NCBI GenBank assembly: GCA_021836865.1
Contig: JAKBHH010000031.1
Coordinates: 1 to 35,829 of the forward strand
Length of the DNA stretch: 35,829 nucleotides
DNA from: Acidobacteriota bacterium
GTDB lineage: Bacteria; Acidobacteriota; Terriglobia; Terriglobales; Acidobacteriaceae
Direction of reading: 5' to 3'
Shown here: positions 17,804-26,044 of the stretch, in pieces
Numbering within the stretch: position 1 is the first letter of the stretch
Layout: the number at the start of each line of letters is the position of its first letter
The notes under the pieces: model-generated
What the model was told of the DNA's origin: nothing
Databases searched by the model: none
What the model saw: only the letters and a program-made list of their open reading frames with translations
Program-made: the position numbers and the translations under genes

Positions 17804-18373
17804 CTACTTCAACTCCTCAATCGTGACGCGGTCATTGGTATAGATGCAGATTTCGCCGGCAATCTTCATTGATTTCTCGGCGATCTCGCGCGCGCTCAGA
17901 GTCGTATTCTCCAGCAGCGCGCGCGCCGCCGCTGTTGCGTAACTTCCGCCGCTGCCAATCGCCGCGATCGGCTCGTCAGGGTCAATCACGTCGCCCGACC
18001 CGGAGATCAGGAACGTCTGCCCGGCGTCGGCCACCACCAGCAGGGCCTCTAGATTGCGCAGCATCTTGTCGGTACGCCAGTCCTTCGCCAGCTCCACGGC
18101 GGAGCGGTTCAGGTTGCCCGCATATTGCTCCAGCTTGGTCTCAAAGCGCGCGAAAAGCGAAAAGGCATCCGCGGTGGAACCGGCGAATCCGGCGAGAATC
18201 TTGTCCTGATAAAGGCGGCGAATCTTTTTGGCCGAGTGCTTCAGCACGTGGTCGCCCAGCGTCACCTGGCCGTCCGCTGCCATCACCACTGCCCCGTTGC
18301 GGCGTACGCAGATGACGGTGGTGGAGCGGATGCGGGGACGCTGTGTCGCGGCAATACTCTTGTCCAAAGTCAA
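17804..18373 (-). CDS. hslV: HslV (ClpQ), proteasome-like peptidase with N-terminal propeptide
   Basis: HslV is the dodecameric threonine peptidase of HslVU. The body aligns through [43 protein letters not shown] (split: [23 protein letters not shown]), [28 protein letters not shown] and [19 protein letters not shown], ending TIEELK. In most HslV the catalytic Thr follows Met directly. Here 17 residues precede the TTV motif, and the only start with a good ribosome site is TTG 18373 (GGAGG 6-7 nt upstream); there is no ATG or GTG adjacent to the Thr. The enzyme therefore needs proteolytic, probably autocatalytic, maturation to expose Thr18. Alternative: initiation at the TTG two codons later. 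A TATACT box lies upstream near 18435. Confidence 0.93.
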   Translation of the reverse strand: MTLDKSIAATQRPRIRSTTVICVRRNGAVVMAADGQVTLGDHVLKHSAKKIRRLYQDKILAGFAGSTADAFSLFARFETKLEQYAGNLNRSAVELAKDWRTDKMLRNLEALLVVADAGQTFLISGSGDVIDPDEPIAAIGSGGSYATAAARALLENTTLSAREIAEKSMKIAGEICIYTNDRVTIEELK

Positions 18374-18603
18374 GAAAAACCTCCGGAATTGCGACGTCCG
18401 GCAGGCCGGAAATCTTTCGAAATGCAGACCTCAGTATAGGGCAATTAGCCGAGGTGGCCGGTTTTTCAATGAGCAGCCGGCCCTCCCGCGCATCCCGGCG
18501 TCGCACCGCCCCTCGCGGCTGCCAGGTTTGACGCCCCCACTCCGGCGCAATAGTTTGGAAGAGTGCGGCGCAGCTTCGGTGTGCGTCGCGCCAAGGAGTG
18601 TGG

Positions 18604-20151
18604 ATGCAGACCCGCATGTTTTCCTGGATTTGGAAGGGCTTCCTGATGGCAACGCTGACCGCCGCAATCTGGCCCAGCGCCCATGCGCAGGATTTGAAGA
18701 GCTTTGAGCAGAAAACCACCGTCAAGGTGCTGCCCAACGGGCTGACGATTATCCTCTGCGAGCGGCACGATGCGCCCGTCTTCAGCTACTCGACGTTTAT
18801 TGATGCCGGAGACGTGGACGATCCCTCCGGCGACAGCGGCCTGGCGCACATGTTCGAGCATCTGGCCTTCAAGGGCACCAGCCAGATCGGCACCAACGAC
18901 TATCCGGACGAAAAAATTGCGCTGGCCAAGGTGGAAGCCGCCAACAATGCCTATGAGGCTGAGTATCTGAAACCGGTGGGACGCGACGAGCAGAAGCTGG
19001 CCGAGTTGAAGAAGGCCTTTCTTGCGGCTCAGGCCGAGGCGCACAAGTACGTGATCCCCAACCAGTTCACTGAGGTAGCGGAGCGCAACGGCGCCCACGG
19101 CCTCAACGCCGAAACCGGCCTGGACAACACCATGTACTTCTGGTCGATGCCCGAAAACCGGCTGGAACTGTGGGCATGGCTGGAGAGCGCGCGGCTCAGC
19201 GACACGGTTCCGCGCGAGTTCTACAAGGAGCGCGACGTGGTGCTCGAAGAGCGCCGGATGCGCACCGACTCAGACCCGATAGGGCGGCTCATCGAGCAGT
19301 TTCTCGCCACGGCCTATGTGGCCCACCCCTACGGCCGCAGCAGCATCGGCTGGCCCAGTGAGGTCAGTCAGCTCTCCGCCACAGAGGCCATGGCCTTCCA
19401 TCGGAAGTACTATGTGGGATCGAACGTAGTTGTGGCAGTGGTCGGCGACATAAAGGCTTCTGAGGCGATGCCGATGCTGGAGAAGTACTTCAGCAAGGTG
19501 CCCGGCGGGCCCAAGCCGGAAGACCTGACGACCGTCGAACCGAAGCAGTTCGCGGAGAAGACGGTAACGATCCGGGAGGCGACGCAGCCTTTCTACATCG
19601 AGGGCTATCACCGGCCCAGCTATCGCAATCCGGACGATGCGGTGTACGACGCGATCCAGGACATCATGTCCAATGGGCGCGTCTCGCGGCTCTACCGCAG
19701 CCTGGTGGAGAAGCAGCAGATTGCCGCCGAGGCGCAGGGCTTCAGTCCATTTCCCGGCGACAAGTATCCCAGCCTGTTTGCCTTCTATGCGGTTCCACTG
19801 CCGGGCCACACGCCGGGGGAGATGCGCGAAGCCATCCACAAGGAAATTGACAAGCTGAAGACCAGCGACGTAACCGACGCGGAGCTGGCCATGTACAAAA
19901 CCCGCGCGCGGGCCGATCTGCTCCGCGGCCTGGCGGATAATCAGGGGCTGGCCAACGCCATGGCGGAATATCAGACCCGCTACGGCGACTGGCGCGAGCT
20001 CTTCCTGCAACTGAATCGTGTAGACAAGGTGACCAAGGCCGATATTCGACGCGTGGCCAACCAGGTTTTCATGCCCTCCAACCGCACCAGCGCGGAGATT
20101 GACTTTACCACTCCCACAGCGGCCGCAAAGAACAACGGAGGCGCACAATGA
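18604..20151 (+). CDS. M16 family zinc metallopeptidase, active subunit, exported
   Basis: This 515-residue protein carries a signal peptide (ending near SAHAQ) and an M16B peptidase fold. The inverted zinc motif HxxEH is intact as His82-Met-Phe-Glu85-His86, and the third ligand is a Glu of VLEERR (215/216). An insert of about 60 residues (roughly 105-165) lies between them. The second half has GRVSRLYRSLVEKQQIAAEAQ, which lacks the Arg-Tyr pair needed by full-length M16 enzymes. It therefore looks like the metal-bearing half of a heterodimer whose partner is the next gene. ATG 18604 is chosen from AAGGAG 5 nt upstream; a GTG two codons earlier is also possible. The role is periplasmic peptide degradation or processing. 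Confidence 0.9.
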   Translation: MQTRMFSWIWKGFLMATLTAAIWPSAHAQDLKSFEQKTTVKVLPNGLTIILCERHDAPVFSYSTFIDAGDVDDPSGDSGLAHMFEHLAFKGTSQIGTNDYPDEKIALAKVEAANNAYEAEYLKPVGRDEQKLAELKKAFLAAQAEAHKYVIPNQFTEVAERNGAHGLNAETGLDNTMYFWSMPENRLELWAWLESARLSDTVPREFYKERDVVLEERRMRTDSDPIGRLIEQFLATAYVAHPYGRSSIGWPSEVSQLSATEAMAFHRKYYVGSNVVVAVVGDIKASEAMPMLEKYFSKVPGGPKPEDLTTVEPKQFAEKTVTIREATQPFYIEGYHRPSYRNPDDAVYDAIQDIMSNGRVSRLYRSLVEKQQIAAEAQGFSPFPGDKYPSLFAFYAVPLPGHTPGEMREAIHKEIDKLKTSDVTDAELAMYKTRARADLLRGLADNQGLANAMAEYQTRYGDWRELFLQLNRVDKVTKADIRRVANQVFMPSNRTSAEIDFTTPTAAAKNNGGAQ

Positions 20152-21632
20152 CGACTCTTTCGCTGAGAATTGTTTGCAGAGTTCTGGTGGCTGGCGCCGC
20201 TTTTGCCGCCATGGTTCCTCCCGCTCTGCTGCCCGCGCAGCAAAGCAAACCGTGGGATCAGATTCCGATTCCCGCGCTGCACCCCTTCAACCCGCAGCAG
20301 CCCAGGCGCATCGCGCTGAAGAACGGCATCGTCCTTTTCCTGCAGGAGGATCATGAGCTTCCCTTTGTGAGCGGCTCGGTCTTCATTCCCGGTGGTTCGC
20401 GCGATGAAGACCCTGCCAAAGTGGGGCTCGTAGACCTCTATGGGCAGGCATGGCGCACCAGCGGCACTGAGAAAATGGGCGGCGATGCGATGGACGATCT
20501 GCTCGAGTCCAAGGCCGCGCACATCGAAACCGGCGGCGATGTCGACTCGACCTCCCTGTCATGGGACTCGCTGAAGGGCGACACCGACCAGGTGTATGCG
20601 CTGGCAATGGACCTGCTCTTCCATCCCAAGTTCAGCGCGGAGAAGCTTGACCTGGCCAAGCAGCAGGAGGCTACCGGCATTGTCCGCCGCAACGACGACG
20701 AGGGCGAGATTGCCGGCCGTGAGGCGGCTAAGCTAGCATATGGCGCCTCCAGCCCTTACGCCCGGCAACCCGAGCTCTCGACCATTGCAACCGTGTCCGT
20801 GGACGACCTGAAGGCCTGGCATGACCGCACCATTGGAGGCAAGTTGATCGTGGCCGTCAGCGGCGACTTTGACCCCGTCGCAATGGAAGCCAGACTGCGC
20901 GCCACCTTTGACGCGCTGCCCACGGCAAAGCCCCTTCCTCCGCGCCACGACGCATTCCCCGGACCCACGCCCGGCGCCTACTTCATCAATAAGCAGGATG
21001 TGAACCAGTCCAACGTGCAGATTGTGGGTCTGGGCACTCTCCGGAGTAATCCTGACGTCCCCGTGCTGGCCGTGATGAACGACATCCTCGGCGGCGGCTT
21101 CGGCAGCCGGCTCTTCCAGAAGGTGCGCACTGAGCTGGGCCTGGCCTACGCCGTCGGCGGCGGCTACGGTTATTCGTACGATCATCCAGGGACCTTCCGT
21201 GTAGTGGTGATGACCAAGAGCGCCTCCACCGTGGATGCGACCAAGGCAGCGGAGGCCGAGATTGCCGGACTCACCACGCGGCCGTTCACGCAGGAGGAGT
21301 TGAAGCGGGCGAAAGATGACATCCTGAACTCATTCCTCTTCCTCTACGACACGCGCGAAAAGGTGCTGGCCGAGCGTGTGCGCCTCGAGTTCTACGGCTA
21401 CCCTGCCGATTACCTTGAAACCTACAAGGCCGGCCTGGAGAAGGTGACAGTGCCCGACCTGGAGCGCGTGGCGAAGAAGTACATTCACCCCGACAAACTG
21501 GCGGTCCTTGTCGTAGGCAATCAGCCGGAGATCAAGCCCGGCCTGGAGGCCCTGGATCTGGGCGCGGTGCATCCGGTGGACATCACCATCCCTATGCCGC
21601 AACAAGGCGCCGCAGCGGAGAAGAAGCCGTGA
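20148..21632 (+). CDS. M16 family peptidase-like subunit lacking HxxEH, exported
   Basis: This 494-residue protein has a signal peptide (ending near LPAQQ) and an M16B fold. Where HxxEH should occur it reads GLVDLYGQAWRTSGT, so zinc cannot be bound in the usual way. It does keep the substrate-binding Arg/Tyr region, GGGFGSRLFQKVRTELGLAYAVGGGY, given here in two parts as GGGFGSRLFQKVRTEL and GLAYAVGGGY. This is complementary to the upstream active subunit, as in mitochondrial processing peptidase and known bacterial M16B heterodimers. The ATG overlaps the upstream stop by 4 nt (ATGA), implying coupled 1:1 synthesis. The end overlaps the glmU GTG by 4 nt. Confidence 0.9.
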   Translation: MTTLSLRIVCRVLVAGAAFAAMVPPALLPAQQSKPWDQIPIPALHPFNPQQPRRIALKNGIVLFLQEDHELPFVSGSVFIPGGSRDEDPAKVGLVDLYGQAWRTSGTEKMGGDAMDDLLESKAAHIETGGDVDSTSLSWDSLKGDTDQVYALAMDLLFHPKFSAEKLDLAKQQEATGIVRRNDDEGEIAGREAAKLAYGASSPYARQPELSTIATVSVDDLKAWHDRTIGGKLIVAVSGDFDPVAMEARLRATFDALPTAKPLPPRHDAFPGPTPGAYFINKQDVNQSNVQIVGLGTLRSNPDVPVLAVMNDILGGGFGSRLFQKVRTELGLAYAVGGGYGYSYDHPGTFRVVVMTKSASTVDATKAAEAEIAGLTTRPFTQEELKRAKDDILNSFLFLYDTREKVLAERVRLEFYGYPADYLETYKAGLEKVTVPDLERVAKKYIHPDKLAVLVVGNQPEIKPGLEALDLGAVHPVDITIPMPQQGAAAEKKP

Positions 21633-23059
21633 GCAAGGAACAGAGCGGAGGCCGGCCGCAAGGCGCGAAGCTGGCCGTAGTCATCCTGGCGGCGGGCAAA
21701 GGCACGCGCCTCAAGTCGCGCCGTCCCAAAGTGCTCCACGAGATTGGCGGCAGGCCTCTGCTGAGCCACGTGATTGCCGCCGCCACGCGCCTGGTCGCAC
21801 CCGGTGATGTATTCGTCGTGGTCGGCCACCAGGCGGAGCGCGTAAAAGCAGCCGTTGCCGCAACCGGAGTCCAGTTCGTTGAGCAGACTGAACAGCGCGG
21901 CACCGGTCACGCCATCCAGTGTGCGCGCGCTGCCATCGCGGGCTACCGAAACATTCTGGTCCTCTCCGGCGATGTGCCGCTCATCCGGCCCGAGACGATC
22001 GAGAAGGTCTGGCAATTTCATCAGTCGGAAAATGCTGCGATGACCATCCTCACCGCTGCGCCGGAAGATCCGACGGGCTATGGGCGGATTCTGCGCAAGG
22101 GACCCGGCACGCCCGACGTGGAGGCCATCGTCGAGCAGAAGGCGCTCACCCGCGAGCAGCAGTCCCTTCGCGAAATCAACTCCGGCATCTACGCCTTTCA
22201 AATCGCGCCCCTGCTTGCGCACCTCGACAAGCTCAACACAAAGAACGCACACGGTGAGTTGTATCTCACTGACGTGGCGGGCCTGCTGCGCAAGGCGGGC
22301 CAGCGCGTAGTGGCCGTGCAGGCCGACGAGCCAGCCGAGGTGCTGGGAGCCAACACCATAGCCGAACTGGTGGCGCTGGACGCAACGCTGCGCGTCGCCA
22401 CGGCGAAAAGGCTGATGGCCGCGGGCGTCACCATCCTGCGGCCCGACACCTGCGTCATCGACGCCGAGGTCGAGATCGAGCCCGACACCGTCATCGAGCC
22501 GTTCGTGCAACTTTTGGGCCATACGCGCATTGGAACCGATTGCCGCATCCGCTCGTATTCTGTAATTGAAAGCTGCACTCTGGGCAGAGATGTCCTCGTC
22601 CGCCAAAGCTGCGTGCTGGCGGAGAGCACGGTGGCCGATGGAGCCCGAATCGGCCCCTTCGCTCATCTGCGCCCAGGCAGCGAAATCGGCCAGGATGCAC
22701 ACATCGGAAATTTTGTTGAGACCAAGAAGGCGCGCCTCGGCAAAGGCGCCAAAGCGAACCACCTGACCTACCTGGGCGACGCCGAGGTAGGCGCGGGAAC
22801 TAACATTGGAGCAGGCGTGATTACCTGCAACTACGACGGCGTACACAAGCACACAACGCGCATTGGCGCGGGCGTCTTTGTCGGCAGCGATTCAACTCTG
22901 GTGGCCCCGATCACGATCGAGGACGGCTCGTATATTGGAGCAGGCTCCTGCATTACAAAGGATGTGCCCACCGGCGCGTTGGCCGTAGGCCGCGCACGTC
23001 AGGTGACCAAGGAGGGCTGGGCCGCAGCGCGCAGGGAGGGCAAGGCGGAAAAAAAGTAG
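21629..23059 (+). CDS. glmU: Bifunctional GlmU: GlcNAc-1-P uridyltransferase/GlcN-1-P acetyltransferase
   Basis: GlmU makes UDP-GlcNAc for peptidoglycan and lipid A from glucosamine-1-phosphate, acetyl-CoA and UTP. The 476-residue protein has an N-terminal nucleotidyltransferase domain (VILAAGKGTRLKSRRPKVLH at about 18-37, QRGTGHAIQCA, LSGDVPLI, NSGIYAF, GELYLTDV) and a C-terminal left-handed beta-helix with hexapeptide repeats, including GPFAHLRPG, GNFVETKKARLGKG, HLTYLGDAEVG and NIGAGVITCNYDG. Both halves are complete. The GTG start overlaps the upstream M16 stop (GTGA), so it is the last gene of that operon. It works in the same pathway as GlmS, but the GlmS-like gene at 4412 is far away. 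Confidence 0.96.
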   Translation: MSKEQSGGRPQGAKLAVVILAAGKGTRLKSRRPKVLHEIGGRPLLSHVIAAATRLVAPGDVFVVVGHQAERVKAAVAATGVQFVEQTEQRGTGHAIQCARAAIAGYRNILVLSGDVPLIRPETIEKVWQFHQSENAAMTILTAAPEDPTGYGRILRKGPGTPDVEAIVEQKALTREQQSLREINSGIYAFQIAPLLAHLDKLNTKNAHGELYLTDVAGLLRKAGQRVVAVQADEPAEVLGANTIAELVALDATLRVATAKRLMAAGVTILRPDTCVIDAEVEIEPDTVIEPFVQLLGHTRIGTDCRIRSYSVIESCTLGRDVLVRQSCVLAESTVADGARIGPFAHLRPGSEIGQDAHIGNFVETKKARLGKGAKANHLTYLGDAEVGAGTNIGAGVITCNYDGVHKHTTRIGAGVFVGSDSTLVAPITIEDGSYIGAGSCITKDVPTGALAVGRARQVTKEGWAAARREGKAEKK

Positions 23060-23569
23060 GAAGCGCGGTGATCGTCAGACCGGAGCGCAGCTTCCCGCCA
23101 CTCGCCGCATACCTCAGACTGAATCGGGAGCCTCGGGAGAAGAGTCACTCCCCGACACCCTGGCGGTATACCACGGAGCGCAAAGTTGGCTTTAACATCT
23201 TGATTCGTACTCTGGAATGACTTGCGCACGCCAGCCTGCACATGTAAGTTCGTGATACGCGCCGTGAAGCCGGTCTCAAAGCAGGTACGTTGCGCTTGCG
23301 AGTTGCGCATCGGAAATCCGGCAGAAGAGCGCGAGCGGCACAAGTCTTGATTTCTCCCCTGATGCGTCAAACGGCCGGCTCTGCCATCGAATCCAGCAAG
23401 GATCAGTCTAAATAGGGCGGGAACCGGGAATCATCGCGAGAAAGGACCTGCAGCACGCAAGACGGCTGGCTGTCAGAATCGGTAAATATATTTGCCTTTT
23501 GAAGGAATGCTCGGGGTTTCAGGGGACGTGAATCTTACGGGTCAGAGGTCCAGAAACGGGGACGCGCGC
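23060..23569. other. Intergenic region between glmU and HD-GYP gene
   Basis: About 510 bases with no supportable gene. A hairpin TCGGGAG (23133-23139) with CTCCCCGA (23148-23155) lies about 75 nt after glmU but has no U tract. At 23481-23496 there is a near-palindrome GGTAAATATATTTGCC, the most AT-rich point of the region and a possible promoter or operator for the downstream response regulator. I see nothing else. Confidence 0.4.
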
Positions 23570-24688
23570 ATGGACGGGAAGACAACCCAACTCGCACGCA
23601 TTCTTGTGGTCGACGACGAAGCGCCCGTCCGCGCGATGATCGGCGCAACCCTTGAACACCACGGATACGAAGTCCAGTTGGCCGACAGCGGATCGCGCGC
23701 CCTTGAAGTACTGGCCGCGAACCCGGTTGATCTCGTGCTCACTGACATCGTGATGCAGGACGGCAATGGGATGGCTCTCCTTGAGCGCATTCGCGCCGAG
23801 CAGCCGCATCTCCCCGTCGTCATGGTGAGCGCCATTCACGACATCAGCGTAGCCATTGACTCGATGCGCCGCGGCGCCTATGACTATCTGCTCAAGCCCT
23901 TTGAGCGCAACCATCTGATCGCCACCGTGCAGCGCGCGCTCGAACATCGCAAAGCCCTCCAGGACGACCGCAACTACCAGCAGAATCTCGAACTGGTGGT
24001 GAGAGCGCGCACCGAGATGCTTCGCCAGGCCATGGAGGATCTCGAGCATTCCTACGACGTAACGCTCGAGGCACTCGGCGACGCGCTCGACCTCAAGGAT
24101 TCAGAGACTGAAGGACACTCCAAGCGCGTCACGGCGTATACCATCGCGCTGGCTCGCGCCATGGGGATCACCCCGGCGGAGATTCGCATCATTGCACGCG
24201 GCGCCTTCCTGCACGACATCGGCAAGATGGCCATTCCCGATGAAATTCTGCGCAAGCCCGGCAAGCTCACCCCGGACGAGCAGGAGATCATGCGAGACCA
24301 CTGCTCGCGCGGCTACAACATCCTGCGCAAGATTCCCTTCCTCAGTGAAGCCTCCGCCATCGTCTACACCCACCAGGAGCACTTCGACGGCAGTGGCTAC
24401 CCCAGAGGACTGGCAGGCACTGCGATTCCGATCGGATCCCGCATCTTTGCCGTGGCAGACGCGCTTGATGCGATCACCAGCGACCGGCCCTATCGCAAAG
24501 CACGCAGCTTTGACGCTGCACGGGCTGAGATCCTGCGCTGCTCGGGCGCCCAGTTCGATCCATCCGTAGTCGAGGTCTTCCTCAAAATTCCCGACGAACT
24601 GTGGACCGAGCTGCGTACCGAAATCGACAGCCAAAGCCAGCCCTACTCTACCTTCGATATCGAGAAATCCGGCCCTGCCGCAGGCTGA
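23570..24688 (+). CDS. Response regulator with HD-GYP cyclic-di-GMP phosphodiesterase domain
   Basis: This 372-residue cytosolic protein has an N-terminal receiver domain (acidic pair Asp15/Asp16, phospho-acceptor Asp59 in LVLTDIVM, Thr/Ser switch in MVSAIHD, Lys109 in LLKPFE), a helical linker with coiled-coil character (about 125-165), and an HD-GYP domain. The catalytic residues are all present: His183 (EGHSKRV), His215-Asp216 (FLHDIGK), His244, His268 and His271 in THQEHFDGSGYP, with GYP at 276-278. It should hydrolyse c-di-GMP to GMP/pGpG when phosphorylated. No kinase gene is adjacent, so it is an orphan regulator. ATG 23570 is preferred (GGGGA 8 nt upstream); TTG 23492 and ATG 23507 are in-frame alternatives. 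Confidence 0.9.
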   Translation: MDGKTTQLARILVVDDEAPVRAMIGATLEHHGYEVQLADSGSRALEVLAANPVDLVLTDIVMQDGNGMALLERIRAEQPHLPVVMVSAIHDISVAIDSMRRGAYDYLLKPFERNHLIATVQRALEHRKALQDDRNYQQNLELVVRARTEMLRQAMEDLEHSYDVTLEALGDALDLKDSETEGHSKRVTAYTIALARAMGITPAEIRIIARGAFLHDIGKMAIPDEILRKPGKLTPDEQEIMRDHCSRGYNILRKIPFLSEASAIVYTHQEHFDGSGYPRGLAGTAIPIGSRIFAVADALDAITSDRPYRKARSFDAARAEILRCSGAQFDPSVVEVFLKIPDELWTELRTEIDSQSQPYSTFDIEKSGPAAG

Positions 24689-24911
24689 TTCCTGTACCCA
24701 CGCAGACCATACCGGACGATGGGGTGTCGAGCCTCCATACGGACGGTGCCCTCTGCCGCGCACTCGCGCATGGCGGGGGATCTTTCTTACCTGGTTCGTC
24801 GTCGCCTTTTCCGCCAGCAAACGTGTGCGCGCAAGTTGCGTCTTTGGGCCGCCAAGGTCACTCCCGGGCGGAAGATGGGGAGGATTGTTGCAAGCTGCAC
24901 CATCCATGGTG
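24689..24911. other. Gene-free stretch after HD-GYP gene
   Basis: No convincing ORF, hairpin or repeat. It leads into the DnaA-box-like sites at 24912 and the tandem array at 25001, so 24689-25534 as a whole is about 850 bases without a protein gene. Confidence 0.4.
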
Positions 24912-24951
24912 ATATCCACAGATAAATCTGCTTTTTGCACTTGTATCCACA
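24912..24951 (+). other. Two DnaA-box-like sites, same orientation
   Basis: ATATCCACA (24912-24920) and GTATCCACA (24943-24951) each differ only in the first base from the DnaA box TTATCCACA. They are direct repeats 31 bp apart, about three helical turns, separated by an AT-rich stretch containing CTTTTTGCAC. DnaA binding is an inference. Confidence 0.4.
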
Positions 24952-25000
24952 GGTCGAACAGGCGCATCGTCTCTTCAGTTGGTGAACCTGTAGGGAATTG

Positions 25001-25440
25001 GAAACGACGTTTCCGGCCTGAACAGTAGATGCAGGCTCCAGCAGTTACTTTGATCCTCATCAGCGGCTTCGCTGCCGGTCGAGGGCTGAAGTGAAGCAGG
25101 ATCGGCATCAACGAAGCAGACTGGAAGACGCAGGATTCGAAGGAAGTCGAAAAATGTATCCCCTGCTTCGCGGAGGATGCAGGACGCGATGGAATACGAA
25201 GATTCGTTCCCGGCCTCGCAGGACGATGCAAAGTTCGGTGGAAGTTGAAGATTTGCCACCGGCCCTTTGCGGACGCTGAACTGAAGAGAGAAGTCGAAGA
25301 TGCCTTTGCGGCTCTGCTGCAAAGAACCACTTGATCGAACTCTGCAGTGACGTGGACGGTCAGGCTGGCAGTGCAGTCCTTGATGGAAACTGAAGATTCA
25401 TCGTCAAGCTTTGTCGGATGGCGTTCGATTCAAAGAACTA
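25001..25440 (+). repeat. Degenerate tandem array of about nine 47-49-nt units
   Basis: The unit is recognisable by a recurring tail GGAAGT(C/T) followed by GAAGAT. Tail copies start at 25142, 25191, 25240, 25289 (AGAAGTC) and 25385; GAAGAT occurs at 25198, 25247, 25296 and 25392. Intervals are 49, 49, 49 or twice 48. The middle of the unit carries CCGGCC(T) and then (G)GACGATG or GATGCAG, for example at 25013, 25210 and 25259. Units at 25001 and 25198 match at roughly half of all positions over their full length. Because 49 is not a multiple of three, a repeated protein is excluded. Long potential stems cross units: GCAAAG-TT-CGGTGG (25228-25241) with CCACCG-GCC-CTTTGC (25256-25270), CGAAGCAG (25112-25119) with CTGCTTCG (25163-25170), and CTTTGC (25304-25309) with GCAAAG (25319-25324). 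It ends at a terminator on the same strand. Confidence 0.75.
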
Positions 25441-25457
25441 CGCGGACACCCGGAAAG

Positions 25458-25494
25458 CGCCGGATACCCGAAAGGGCCTCCGGCGTTTTCGTTT
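25458..25494 (+). terminator. Intrinsic terminator at the end of the repeat array
   Basis: CGCCGGA (25458-25464) pairs with TCCGGCG (25479-25485); inside is CCC-GAAA-GGG with a GNRA tetraloop. AAA before and TTTTCGTTT (25486-25494) after the stem make it best on the plus strand. On the minus strand the same hairpin is followed only by CTTTCC, but it may also stop the converging cys operon. Confidence 0.75.
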
Positions 25495-25534
25495 GCACGC
25501 GCAGTTCCTCAGTGCGCGTCGGCTCTGCCGCACC

Positions 25535-25975
25535 TTAGAAGAGCTTGACCGCGAAGACCAGCAGGACGGTGGCCAGGCCAATGAGGATGATGTTGACGTC
25601 GAATTCGACAACCCCATTGCGCGTGCGGATGCGACCCGGCGGAATGCCCCGCGGATCGCGCAGCGTGCCGCGATAAAGTCCGCGCGTGAAGAACGCCACA
25701 AGGAAGCCCGCCAGTGACGTAGCGGTGAGGAATGCCGCAAGATAAAACCGCGAGGCTTGACTCGTCCCCGGCCACCAGATCAGTCCAACTTCGACGACCG
25801 CGGTCAGCGCAAGCGTGACAACCTGCTGCACCAGATGAAAGCGCGCGTGGCCCGGCCACTGCGGATGCGTGGCGTGTGTGCGATTCAGATCGATGAAGAT
25901 GGGTGCAAAACCCTGCCCGCCGGCAAGCGCCGTAAGAAGCATGCGGGCTAAAAGAGGCGCAGACACTATGCGCAT
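25535..25975 (-). CDS. Small integral membrane protein of unknown function
   Basis: This 146-residue protein has about four hydrophobic segments: residues 5-25, a central pair (LVQQVVTLALTAVVEVGLIW, then FYLAAFLTATSLAGFLVAFF) and a C-terminal one (VNIILIGLATVLLVFAVKLF). A polar loop with RGLYRGTLRDPRGIPPGR lies before the last helix. I do not recognise the family. It follows the TSUP gene by 69 bp in the same direction and may be the last gene of the sulfur operon. No Shine-Dalgarno precedes ATG 25975; ATG 25942 is an alternative start. Confidence 0.65.
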   Translation of the reverse strand: MRIVSAPLLARMLLTALAGGQGFAPIFIDLNRTHATHPQWPGHARFHLVQQVVTLALTAVVEVGLIWWPGTSQASRFYLAAFLTATSLAGFLVAFFTRGLYRGTLRDPRGIPPGRIRTRNGVVEFDVNIILIGLATVLLVFAVKLF

Positions 25976-26027
25976 TTTACGCGAGGCCGGCAGCCGCGCA
26001 TCGCCGGCAATACAGTGTCTCGCAGCC

Positions 26028-26044
26028 CCCGATCACGGATCGGG
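26028..26044 (-). other. Hairpin directly after the TSUP gene
   Basis: CCCGATC (26028-26034) and GATCGGG (26038-26044) form a perfect 7-bp stem with a 3-nt loop abutting the TSUP stop codon. No U tract follows, so it is more likely an mRNA-stabilising or processing hairpin than a terminator. Confidence 0.4.

Noticed and set aside
22999-23370. 123-codon minus-strand ORF in the glmU/HD-GYP gap
   Set aside because: It overlaps the glmU 3' end, has no family resemblance and no ribosome site.
24101-25330. 409-codon minus-strand ORF covering the HD-GYP gene end and the repeat array
   Set aside because: It is antisense to an intact HD-GYP domain, and its upstream part crosses 49-nt repeats that shift frame each unit.
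25001-25440. CRISPR array
   Set aside because: Units are degenerate along their whole length; there are no identical direct repeats separated by unique spacers and no cas genes nearby.
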